From Dermatophilaceae bacterium Sec6.4 (GTDB lineage: Bacteria > Actinomycetota > Actinomycetes > Actinomycetales > Dermatophilaceae), in assembly GCA_039636865.1 (NCBI GenBank), contig CP144172.1, positions 186,001-250,000 of the forward strand: DNA of 64,000 nucleotides, written 5' to 3'. Position numbers and translations under genes: made by a program. The notes beneath the pieces are model-generated. The model saw only the letters and a list, made by a program, of their open reading frames with translations, was not told where the DNA came from and made no database searches. This document shows positions 9,583 through 16,864 of the stretch, one piece after another. The number at the start of each line of letters is the position of its first letter. Within the stretch, counting starts at the first letter, position 1.

Positions 9583-9614
9583 AGCGGCGCATCCCCTGTC
9601 GGGGATGCGCCGCT
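9583..9614 (-). terminator. Intrinsic terminator-like hairpin after the LPVTG protein gene
   Basis: Perfect 14-bp stem AGCGGCGCATCCCC (9583-9596) with GGGGATGCGCCGCT (9601-9614) and a TGTC loop, 22 bases past the stop at 9636. On the minus strand it is followed by the short T-rich run TTGTCGT. Confidence 0.75.
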
Positions 9615-9635
9615 ACGCGACTGCAGAAGCAGACG

Positions 9636-10403
9636 TCAGCCGGTGACGGGCAACGTCGTGGTGGTGGCCGTCGGGGTCGGCGGCTGGGTGGCGGTGCTGG
9701 TCGGGCTCGACGTCGGGCTCACCGGACCGGTGGGGGTCGTGGTGTTCGTCGGCCCGGTGGTCGGGCTCGTCGTGCTGCTGGAGGAGCTCGAGGGAGGCGT
9801 GGTCGGGCTCGTCGTGCTGCTGGAGGAGCTCGAGGGAGGCGTGGTCGGGCTCGTCGTGCTACTGGAGGAGGAGCTCGAGGGAGGCGTGGTCGCAGTCGCG
9901 CAGCCGGACACCCCGCCGATCTCGACGTACTTACCCGTACCCGAAGCGGTCAGGTCGTAGTACGCACCAACAGTGATATCTCCTGCCGAGGCCAGGAAGG
10001 TGACTGAACCTGCCGCGTACTTGTTGCCGGTGAACTTGGCCGCCGAGACGGTCGTCTTGGTGGTGTAGGTGCCCGAGGCACCACCACCCTTGACGGCAAC
10101 GACCGGCTTGCCGTTCTCGCAACCGGTGGCCACACCGATGGGGCCGGTCTTGAGTAGCGGCATCTCATAACCCACCACCGAAATGCCCTTGACGACCTCT
10201 GCCTTGGCAACGAATACGCCGTCCGGGTCGACGATGTTGCCGAACGCGAAGCCCGCCGATCCAGTAGTCGTGCTGTAGGCGACGCCATACAACGTGGGTT
10301 TGGCGGCTGCGGCAGAGCTGGTGGCACTGGTCATGATGAGGCCTGCTGCTGCGGTGAGTCCTACGGCGGCTGACGCGCCGAAGAGCGCTGTATTGCGCTT
10401 CAT
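9636..10403 (-). CDS. Secreted protein with Ser/Thr/Pro-rich repeats, ending in LPVTG
   Basis: 255 residues. The signal peptide has a KR n-region and a hydrophobic stretch to about residue 30, with probable cleavage near SSAAAA. A folded domain (about 35-170) matches no family I recognise. The last 80 residues are Ser/Thr/Pro with three tandem units of the TTPPSSSSSSTTSP type. The final five residues are LPVTG, the sortase motif, but the stop follows at once, without the membrane helix and basic tail a sortase substrate needs. Immediately downstream are 21 bases and then the terminator. It is therefore either secreted or a wall protein that lost its anchor. A probable cell-surface role is inferred from composition. 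Confidence 0.75.
   Translation of the reverse strand: MKRNTALFGASAAVGLTAAAGLIMTSATSSAAAAKPTLYGVAYSTTTGSAGFAFGNIVDPDGVFVAKAEVVKGISVVGYEMPLLKTGPIGVATGCENGKPVVAVKGGGASGTYTTKTTVSAAKFTGNKYAAGSVTFLASAGDITVGAYYDLTASGTGKYVEIGGVSGCATATTPPSSSSSSSTTSPTTPPSSSSSSTTSPTTPPSSSSSSTTSPTTGPTNTTTPTGPVSPTSSPTSTATQPPTPTATTTTLPVTG
9757..9885. repeat. Tandem repeat, 42 + 42 + 45 nt, in the Ser/Thr/Pro-rich tail
   Basis: Three near-identical units start at 9757, 9799 and 9841. The third has an additional GAG triplet and one substitution. All are in frame and encode 14-15 residue Ser/Thr/Pro units, the kind of repeat that changes copy number by slippage. Confidence 0.9.
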
Positions 10404-10442
10404 CGAAGGTTCCCTTCTAGCTGTGAATGGGTTGTAAATAAG

Positions 10443-11348
10443 TTATGAGGCAGTGATGTCGACTGGAGTCCCCGTAGGCAACTTAGCGAACATTGCCAGT
10501 GCCGCGCTCGGTACCCGCACACATCCATGTGAAACCTGCCCGCGACGGCCGTCCGCAGTGGGCCATCCGTGCACGGCAACCGTCCCCGGTCCGCCCCCGA
10601 ACGAGTCCAAAGTCTCCGAATGCGCGCCCAGAGCGTAGATGACCGGGGAGAACTTCTGGGTCGGATCCACAAAACCCGCGAGCAGGAATGTCTGCCCGGT
10701 CGGAGTCGGGTCGGCGGACTTCCCGTGGCCGACCGTCCAGGTGCCCTTGCGCACCACTCCCTGCATGATGCTCATCGTGCCGCGTGCCAGCGAGATCTGT
10801 ACCCGCCAGTTGGTCTGTGCGGTGCGCGCTCCGGAGGCCGGGATCCAGGCGAGCGAGCCGTTGGGCCTGGAGGGAAGTCTCACCTGTATCCATCCCGAAC
10901 GGCGATCCACGATCGGCAGCCAGGTGTCCAGGCCGAGCTGGGTGGACGGGATCAAGGTCTTCGCCTGACCGCCGGGGGTCGCGAAACCCGGCTGATCCCG
11001 AGCTACCCGCACGACGTTGCCGTCGCTGTTGGCAGTCGCGGAGACCGGCAGTCCCGCTATTTTGCCGAATGTCGTGGCCTTCGGCAGCGCCGCGAGCTGC
11101 GCAGCGCTCAGCTTCGGGACTGGGATCGTGGGGGACACACTCGGCCCAGCCTTTGACGACGAAGGCGACGAGGTGGAACCGGATGAGGCTTTCGATGTAG
11201 GCGGTCCATCGGCAGTGGAGCCCGATCCACCCAGCACCTTCACCCCGACGACGATGAGGGCGAGGATGACGAATCCCGCTACGACCCCGGCGACGCGCAG
11301 ACCCATCCGCTGCGCCATGCCGCTCCCGCGGCCGAACTTGCCTGCCAT
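10443..11348 (-). CDS. L,D-transpeptidase (YkuD domain), membrane-anchored
   Basis: 301 residues. A single N-terminal helix (about 14-34, VAGFVILALIVVGVKVL) precedes a Ser/Pro-rich linker and a C-terminal YkuD catalytic domain. The catalytic signature is intact: HGWPTADG, then SHGCVRV with the nucleophilic Cys near residue 276. Such enzymes make 3-3 peptidoglycan cross-links or attach proteins to the wall, acting outside the membrane. The middle region before the catalytic domain looks like a small beta-rich module. It lies between two other exported-protein genes on the same strand. Confidence 0.9.
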   Translation of the reverse strand: MAGKFGRGSGMAQRMGLRVAGVVAGFVILALIVVGVKVLGGSGSTADGPPTSKASSGSTSSPSSSKAGPSVSPTIPVPKLSAAQLAALPKATTFGKIAGLPVSATANSDGNVVRVARDQPGFATPGGQAKTLIPSTQLGLDTWLPIVDRRSGWIQVRLPSRPNGSLAWIPASGARTAQTNWRVQISLARGTMSIMQGVVRKGTWTVGHGKSADPTPTGQTFLLAGFVDPTQKFSPVIYALGAHSETLDSFGGGPGTVAVHGWPTADGRRGQVSHGCVRVPSAALAMFAKLPTGTPVDITAS

Positions 11349-11432
11349 GAACCCCTCGAACTACCCATGCCGCGCGTATCGCTGGCGCGGCTGATCGTAT
11401 CCGCCCTGGTTGCGGGCGGCGGCATTCCAGCG

Positions 11433-11912
11433 TTACTGGGGGCCGATGGACGCCACCTTCGCAGACGTCACCAGGAAGGTCGACAGGTTGCAGGTGCTCT
11501 TCACGCCGGCGACGACATGTCCGATGATCGTGAGAGTCGCGATCTGGGGCGGGCTGGGCTGGTCGCTCAAGGAGGTACGACGCCCGAGGGAACCGGCCAC
11601 ATCGCGCACCTTGCTCGGCAGGCCGGGGCCGGCGAGCGCGTACCGGGACCCGTCTGTGGCCACGAAAGCGACGCAGGTCAGGCCGTCGCCGCGCACGGTC
11701 CCCCGCAGGGTGACGTCGCCCGATGAGCTCGTCGACGGGGATTCTCCGGGCGCACTGGGCGGGCTCGGTGTGCTGCTGGGTGTGTTCGACGTGCTGGTGC
11801 TGATGCTGGCGGGCGCGCTGCTGCTGGGTCCGGTCGCATTGTTGCCGCACCCCGCGATGAGTACGAGACCCATCACGCTCCCACCGATCCAACGGCTGTT
11901 GATTCGTGTCAT
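11433..11912 (-). CDS. Predicted lipoprotein
   Basis: 159 residues. The signal sequence ends in a clear lipobox, VLIAGC, with the lipidated Cys near residue 22. A Ser/Thr/Pro-rich spacer of about 45 residues follows, then a C-terminal domain of about 90 residues (DVTLRGTVRGDGLTCVAFV; ATLTIIGHVVAGVKSTCNL) containing two Cys residues that could form a disulfide. I recognise no family. It should sit on the outer face of the membrane. Confidence 0.75.
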   Translation of the reverse strand: MTRINSRWIGGSVMGLVLIAGCGNNATGPSSSAPASISTSTSNTPSSTPSPPSAPGESPSTSSSGDVTLRGTVRGDGLTCVAFVATDGSRYALAGPGLPSKVRDVAGSLGRRTSLSDQPSPPQIATLTIIGHVVAGVKSTCNLSTFLVTSAKVASIGPQ

Positions 11913-12006
11913 GGCTGTTCCTCCCGGCGTTCTGCTGTGTGCCTTCTCCCCTTCAGACGTCCGACCGGGCGCCTCGGTTGGGCTCGGCCGGATATGAAGA
12001 GACGCG

Positions 12007-12038
12007 GAAGGGCCCCGCAGTCTCCTGCGGGGCCCTTC
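12007..12038 (-). terminator. Terminator hairpin after the sedolisin gene
   Basis: Perfect 14-bp GC-rich stem GAAGGGCCCCGCAG (12007-12020) and CTGCGGGGCCCTTC (12025-12038) with a four-base loop, about 75 bases after the sedolisin stop and before the lipoprotein start. No long T-tract follows. Confidence 0.75.
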
Positions 12039-12111
12039 TGCGATCGAGTCATCGACCAGTACTACGTCACGTCACCACAGGCAAGGGAAACGGGACGCTA
12101 CTGAACGGGTT

Positions 12112-14079
12112 CTACTTGAACGCCTTGATGAAATTCATTCCGTTCGGCTCGCCGACACCGGTGACATTGTCCCAGCCCTTGGTGGTGACCAGGTTCTGCG
12201 GCTTGCTGTCGACTCCGATAACGATCCCACCGTTGGGGCCGCCGTACTGAGGCTTGCTGCTTGCCGCGAACACGCCCATCGTGCCTGCCCCGTTGATGTC
12301 GGTGATCGCCGAACTGTTGCGCAGCGCGTAGAGCTTCGGCGCAGCATTACCGACCTGCACGTTGTTGTACGCCTTCGCAAGCGCGACGATCGCGGCCACG
12401 ATCGGCGACGCGAGGCTGGTGCCACCGTATGCGGCGTAGTCGACCTGGGTCGACACGAGCTTCCCGTTCTTGTCAACCGTGTTATCGGTCTGACGGATCA
12501 GGAACGGCGTGTACGGGTTGGCCAAACCGGCAACGTCGGGCACAGCGCGCATCGTCGAGGACGTGGTGACAACACCCTTCTGCCAGGTCGGGATCTTCGA
12601 GACTTCGCTCACGCCGCCGCCCGCACCGTCAGTGCCGAAGCCGGTGTAGAGGGAGTACTGCGCCTTGGCCGGGTCCTTCTGCACGAAGTACAGGTTTTCC
12701 CAGCCGGCTGCTGCAACAACACTGCCGGTCTTGGTCAGACCGATCGAGGTACCACCGACAGCCGTGATGTAGGCGCTGGAGGCGGGGTAACCGATGTGCG
12801 GCTTGCCGTCGGGCTTGCAGACGGTCTTGTCAGCATTGCAACCACCGAGGTCGTTACCGGCCGCGTATGCGTTGTTGCCGGAGTCGCCACTGGAGCCGAA
12901 GGTGCTGATACCGGTCAGTGCAGCCTGCTGCAGCGGACGATCCCAGGCAGCCTGGTCGGCCTTGCTCATGCCCTTGTCGTAGGCCTCACCGAAGGACATC
13001 GAGATGGTGGAGACCTTGTGCTGGTCAACCATCAACTGCAACTGACTGGTCAGTGCTGCGTCGGTGCAACTCGCCGCGCCGTAGTAACGGATCGGGGAGT
13101 TCGGGGAGATCGAGTGCGAGGACTGCACGTCGATGGACTGCTCGGACACGACACCGTAGGGGTCGCAGGCCGGCAGGTCCTTGTCCGGGGCAGCCACGGT
13201 GGCGGTGTAGTCCTTCAGCGTCGGGTAACCCGCCGCCGTCATGTACTCGTTGGTGATCTTCAGCATGTTCGGGTCGTTGCCCCAGAGCAGTACACCGATG
13301 GTCGGCGCCTTCGTCTGCGCTGCCTTGACGCCGTACATCTGAGTCAGATCCTGCGGGAAGTAACCGCAGATGTAGTTGGACTCCTTGCCGTAGCGGGAGA
13401 CCGTGGGGTAGAGGTGATCGCCCCAGTAGTTGGCGCACTCCTTGTTGCCGTCGGAGCCGTTCGCGGCGCGCTTGACATTGCCGGCCGGGGCGCTGCGCTT
13501 CAACGTGGAGCGAGTCGACCCGGCCTGCTTGGCATTGTCGACGCGCGCCTTGCGCACGGTGTTCAGACCTGAAATGCCGGACAGGCCGAGGTTGCTGGGC
13601 ACCACGGGGGTGCCGACAGCAGCGAGGCCACGACTGCCGTTGGCCGTTGCGGACCGCACGCTCACTCCGAGCGCACGGTTGATCCGCGAGACGGGCGCAC
13701 TGACCCGGATCTGACCGGAGGAGGTGCTGACCTGGGTCACCTTCATACCCTGGGACGCGGCCCAGGCCTTGACCCGGGAGACCTGCGCCTTCGAGGGGGC
13801 AAAGAACGCCGCGTACTGCGCGGGCGTCAGGACGGTCCCCTTGGCCAGCAACCGGTCGGCAAGGGCCTGGTTACGCAGCGGCAGCTGCAGGCCCAGCGTC
13901 ATGCTGGTCGATGCCGGTGCCGAAGCGCCGAAATTCAGTCCCCCTGCGCTCGTTACCGCTGAACTTGTGAGTGCGGTCTTGCCGCTGGCACTGGACGGAC
14001 TCGCCAGTGCGGCAGCAGCCGGCACCACCGCAACCGTTGTCAAAGCCGCTGTAGCAGCGGCCAGGGTGCGACGCTTCAT
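12112..14079 (-). CDS. Sedolisin (S53) secreted serine-carboxyl protease
   Basis: 655 residues from the ATG at 14079, where AAGGAG lies 10 bases upstream and the protein begins with a typical signal peptide (MKRRTLAAATAALTTVAVV). The next 170 residues form a pro-kumamolisin activation domain (LPLRNQALADRLLAKGTVLTPAQYAAFF). Catalytic elements are all present: the Glu/Asp pair in SEQSIDVQSS, the oxyanion Asp in SSGDSGNN, and the Ser in GGTSLASP. The C-terminus has the calcium-site type sequence GWDNVTGVGEPN. S53 enzymes are secreted as zymogens and activate at acid pH. The gene has a structured leader and an overlapping uORF, and diverges from a TetR regulator. Confidence 0.93.
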   Translation of the reverse strand: MKRRTLAAATAALTTVAVVPAAAALASPSSASGKTALTSSAVTSAGGLNFGASAPASTSMTLGLQLPLRNQALADRLLAKGTVLTPAQYAAFFAPSKAQVSRVKAWAASQGMKVTQVSTSSGQIRVSAPVSRINRALGVSVRSATANGSRGLAAVGTPVVPSNLGLSGISGLNTVRKARVDNAKQAGSTRSTLKRSAPAGNVKRAANGSDGNKECANYWGDHLYPTVSRYGKESNYICGYFPQDLTQMYGVKAAQTKAPTIGVLLWGNDPNMLKITNEYMTAAGYPTLKDYTATVAAPDKDLPACDPYGVVSEQSIDVQSSHSISPNSPIRYYGAASCTDAALTSQLQLMVDQHKVSTISMSFGEAYDKGMSKADQAAWDRPLQQAALTGISTFGSSGDSGNNAYAAGNDLGGCNADKTVCKPDGKPHIGYPASSAYITAVGGTSIGLTKTGSVVAAAGWENLYFVQKDPAKAQYSLYTGFGTDGAGGGVSEVSKIPTWQKGVVTTSSTMRAVPDVAGLANPYTPFLIRQTDNTVDKNGKLVSTQVDYAAYGGTSLASPIVAAIVALAKAYNNVQVGNAAPKLYALRNSSAITDINGAGTMGVFAASSKPQYGGPNGGIVIGVDSKPQNLVTTKGWDNVTGVGEPNGMNFIKAFK

Positions 14080-14117
14080 GCGTTCACTTCTCCTTGGCAT
14101 TTGTGCGAAACCTGCAT
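14076..14117 (-). CDS. Putative 13-codon leader ORF overlapping the sedolisin start
   Basis: An ATG at 14117 with GGGGAG six bases upstream opens a 13-codon frame (MQVSHKCQGEVNA). Its TGA overlaps the sedolisin ATG as ATGA. The sedolisin ribosome-binding site AAGGAG lies inside this ORF. Arrangement and spacing fit translational coupling or attenuation. There is no protein-level evidence. Confidence 0.45.
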   Translation of the reverse strand: MQVSHKCQGEVNA

Positions 14118-14290
14118 GGTGTTCTCCCCTTGGCCGCTCGACCGAGTTGTGGGGCGAGGCTGTGGCAAAAATGTGCCACGACTGGCGCAACCTTAGCGCC
14201 CTATCGGCGACTTTGGTTGCGTTCGCCGGACACCCTTTCTGCAGCTCCAGATCACTGCCGAAACAAGGCAACTTCGGCAGTGCCCACCGG
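14118..14290 (-). promoter_or_regulatory. Structured 5' leader of the sedolisin gene
   Basis: Read on the minus strand, three hairpins follow one another. First, a perfect 10-bp stem (14282-14273 with 14262-14253, CACTGCCGAA / TTCGGCAGTG). Second, a nested stem with CGCAACC outside and CGCC/GGCG inside, around 14222-14187. Third, GTGGCA/TGCCAC (14079-side arm 14162-14167, other arm 14174-14179). The leader would be about 200 bases if transcription starts in the AT-rich patch. It matches no riboswitch class I can name. Confidence 0.4.
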
Positions 14291-14292
14291 AC

Positions 14293-14337
14293 TTTACTGA
14301 ATCCATATACGAAATTTACTAAGTCGCATATAGTAAA
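14293..14337. promoter_or_regulatory. AT-rich divergent promoter with TTTACTA dyad (TetR operator candidate)
   Basis: TTTACTA (14315-14321) and TAGTAAA (14331-14337) form a 7-bp dyad with a nine-base spacer. A further direct half-site TTTACT lies at 14293-14298. The patch is much richer in A+T than its surroundings, has TATAGT as a -10 candidate for the TetR gene at 14329-14334, and sits between the divergent sedolisin and TetR genes. An autoregulatory operator is the natural reading. Confidence 0.5.
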
Positions 14338-14442
14338 AATATCAACAGGTTGGTACAGCAGTTCAGTTGCTGGTGGCCTCGCGGGGTCGATGATGTTTCC
14401 GCGTCTGTTGCACAGTTCATCCTTCAACCAACAAAGGGCGAG

Positions 14443-15102
14443 ATGACGACTCAAACCGCGCAGAATTCCTCCGAAGTCACCGGGCGGCCGTACTCGGGAA
14501 AGACTGCGCCACAGCGCGACTTCGAGCGGCGCGAACGCCTTCTGGAAGCCGGCCTGAATCTGTTCGGTTCCAAGAGCTTCGCCAAGACCACGGTCGAAGA
14601 GCTGTGCGGTCGCGCCAAGGTCTCGACCCGGCACTTCTACCAGACCTACGACAACAAGGAGGGGCTTTTCGCTGACGTGTACGACGCCGCCACGACCGGC
14701 TCTTCCGACCGCACGCAAGCGGCCCTGGCGGCGACCAGGGGCAAACCGATCGTGGAGCGCATCACGCCCGCCTACCTGGCCTATGTCTCACCGATGATCG
14801 AGGACCCCCGGATCGCGCGGATCATCTTCGTCTCGATCGTCGGCGTGAGCCCGACGCTGGAGAGCAAGCGACTTGCCTTCCGCGAGCAACTCGTGTCGCT
14901 CATCTGCAACGAAGCCACCCAGACAAGTGAACTCAGCGCCGACACCGCGCTCCAGCTGCGCTTCAGGGCACTCGCACTCGCCGGCGCGACCTCCACCATC
15001 ATCTACGACTGGGTACTGCAGCCCGGAGCACAGACCGTGGCCCAGTTGCGGCAGGCTCTGGCCTCGATCACCACGCTGCTGCTGACCACCTGGCCGCGCT
15101 GA
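14443..15102 (+). CDS. TetR/AcrR family transcriptional regulator
   Basis: 219 residues from the ATG at 14443, preceded by AAAGGG at 14433-14438. The frame is open upstream to 14350, but that part reads through the promoter patch. The N-terminal HTH is canonical (RERLLEAGLNLFGSKSFAKT, TVEELCGRAKVSTRHFYQTY, DNKEGLFADVYD). The C-terminal ligand-binding half has no diagnostic motif. It is divergent from the sedolisin gene across a dyad-bearing region, so it probably represses itself and perhaps the protease. The ligand is unknown. Confidence 0.9.
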   Translation: MTTQTAQNSSEVTGRPYSGKTAPQRDFERRERLLEAGLNLFGSKSFAKTTVEELCGRAKVSTRHFYQTYDNKEGLFADVYDAATTGSSDRTQAALAATRGKPIVERITPAYLAYVSPMIEDPRIARIIFVSIVGVSPTLESKRLAFREQLVSLICNEATQTSELSADTALQLRFRALALAGATSTIIYDWVLQPGAQTVAQLRQALASITTLLLTTWPR

Positions 15103-15127
15103 CCCGAGTGCGGCTGCGGCACAGGTA

Positions 15128-15733
15128 TCAATGCAGGATCGGGCGGATCGTGCCCAACTGGTCCAGAAAGACGTCGACCGCGATCGCGTCGTACCCGCCT
15201 CGGGCACGTTTGGGCGGGTAGAACCGCACGCTCTGGATCGGCGGCAGCTCCTCTCCCTTGGCCATCGCGGTGAGCACGCGGTTCAGGAATCCGTCGACGT
15301 CGCCTTCGTCGTAGGCGCGCGTGCCGGTGCGGCGGGCGAAGCGCATCTCCCGCACCCAGTCCTGCTGGGTATGGGTCCATTCGCGTTGCGCACCGGCCCG
15401 GTCACTCGTTTCTGACGTACCCGCGCGGGCACCTGACCCCGGCTTCGCGGCCGGGGTCAGGTTGGGCGGCGGTGCTGCATGGTCGAAGTCCTGCTGCCAG
15501 GAGGCGACATGGGCGAACAGGGCCTCCACGGCCGCCGATGCGTACCCGTCACGCAACCGAGAACGGCGCAGGGACAACACGGAGATCGGCGGTACCGGTC
15601 GCTGCTGGCGCATCAGGACGGCCATCCTGGCGATCTGCCGGTCGACGTCCTCGGTGTTGTAACCACCGCGCTCGTGGGGCAACCGGGCGGCGCTCACCGT
15701 CTCGACGTGCGTCGCAGTCCACGGGGTACTCAT
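15128..15733 (-). CDS. DivIVA-domain-like protein with three repeated motifs
   Basis: About 201 residues from the ATG at 15733; an in-frame start at 15781 is possible. The protein has recurring segments typical of the short DivIVA-like repeat: RGGYNTEDVDRQI, DGYASAAVEALF, AYDEGDVDGFLNRV and RGGYDAIAVDVFLDQL. Each has a Gly-Tyr or Ala-Tyr, then a V-D/E-x-F/L pattern. A Pro/Ala-rich linker (about 88-110) separates two halves, each with two motifs. DivIVA proteins organise polar growth and wall synthesis, but this one lacks the long coiled coil, so the role is uncertain. Its start region faces galE head to head. Confidence 0.7.
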   Translation of the reverse strand: MSTPWTATHVETVSAARLPHERGGYNTEDVDRQIARMAVLMRQQRPVPPISVLSLRRSRLRDGYASAAVEALFAHVASWQQDFDHAAPPPNLTPAAKPGSGARAGTSETSDRAGAQREWTHTQQDWVREMRFARRTGTRAYDEGDVDGFLNRVLTAMAKGEELPPIQSVRFYPPKRARGGYDAIAVDVFLDQLGTIRPILH

Positions 15734-15824
15734 GCGCCCTATCCCATCAGTAGTGGTCAGCGACGGACGAGTCGACCGCATCGCCGAACCGCCGGCTCAG
15801 ATGCCCACCATAGGATCGGCTCCC

Positions 15825-16847
15825 ATGCGCGTTCTCGTCTCCGGGGGTGCGGGCTATATCGGCTCGCACACCGCCGTCCAGTTGCTCGACCACGGTCATG
15901 ATGTCGTGCTGGTCGACGACTTCGTCAACAGCAAACGCACGGCCGTTGCGGCGATCGGGCAACTCAGTGGTCGCGAAGTGCCATTGCACGAGGTCGACCT
16001 GTGTGACGCGGCGCGGACAGATCAGGTGTTTGCCGAGCAGAACATCGACGCGGTCATTCATTTCGCCGGGCTCAAAGCCGTCGGCGAAAGCGTCGCCAAG
16101 CCGCTGGAGTACTACCGCAACAACCTCGACGCGACGTTCTCCCTCCTCGCGGCGATGCGTCGCCACGGCGTGCACCGGTTCGTGTTCTCATCTTCAGCGA
16201 CGGTCTACGGCGACACCGCACCCAACCCGTATCACGAGGACTACCAGCCACTTTCGGCTGCGTCGCCGTACGGGCGAACAAAGGTGATCATCGAGGCGAT
16301 CCTGAGCGACGTGGCCGCCGTCGACCCCGGCCTGAAGGTCGCGCTGCTGCGTTACTTCAACCCGGTCGGCGCGCACCCGTCGGGGCGGATGGGCGAGGAC
16401 CCGTCCGGCATACCGAACAACCTGATGCCCTTCATCGCCCAGGTCGCTGTGGGACGCCGGGAGAAACTGAGCATCTTCGGCGGGGACTACCCCACCGACG
16501 ACGGCACGTGCGAGCGCGACTACATCCACGTGCAGGATCTCGCCGCCGGCCACATCGCAGCGCTGGAGCACCTGGACTCGATGGCAACGCCGGTGCGCGC
16601 CTTCAACCTCGGCACCGGCACCGGCACGTCGGTACTGGCACTGCTGCATGCCTTCGAGCGCGCCGTGGGTCACGAGTTGCCGCACGAGATCGTCGGGCGG
16701 CGGGCAGGTGACCTGCCGGCGTACTGGGCGGACTCGACCCGCGCCGGTACCGAACTGGGCTGGCGGGCGAAGAACACGATCGATGACATGTGCGCCGATA
16801 CGTGGCGCTGGCAGTCGCAGAACCCGCAGGGCTACCCCGGGTCCTGA
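15825..16847 (+). CDS. galE: UDP-glucose 4-epimerase
   Basis: 340 residues from the ATG at 15825; the upstream in-frame extension overlaps the divergent gene. Extended short-chain dehydrogenase fold: NAD-binding GGAGYIGSH at the N-terminus, FAGLKAVGESVAKPLEYY, the catalytic Ser in SSSATVYG, and Tyr/Lys in SPYGRTK. LRYFNPVGAHPSG and GTCERDYIHVQDLA are characteristic of GalE. It interconverts UDP-glucose and UDP-galactose for Leloir metabolism and cell-envelope sugars. No other gal genes are nearby. Confidence 0.95.
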   Translation: MRVLVSGGAGYIGSHTAVQLLDHGHDVVLVDDFVNSKRTAVAAIGQLSGREVPLHEVDLCDAARTDQVFAEQNIDAVIHFAGLKAVGESVAKPLEYYRNNLDATFSLLAAMRRHGVHRFVFSSSATVYGDTAPNPYHEDYQPLSAASPYGRTKVIIEAILSDVAAVDPGLKVALLRYFNPVGAHPSGRMGEDPSGIPNNLMPFIAQVAVGRREKLSIFGGDYPTDDGTCERDYIHVQDLAAGHIAALEHLDSMATPVRAFNLGTGTGTSVLALLHAFERAVGHELPHEIVGRRAGDLPAYWADSTRAGTELGWRAKNTIDDMCADTWRWQSQNPQGYPGS

Positions 16848-16864
16848 GGCCGCAGACCGGAAAG

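Noticed and set aside
9757..9885. CRISPR-like direct repeats
   Set aside because: The units are contiguous, in frame and code for Ser/Thr/Pro repeats; there are no unique spacers.
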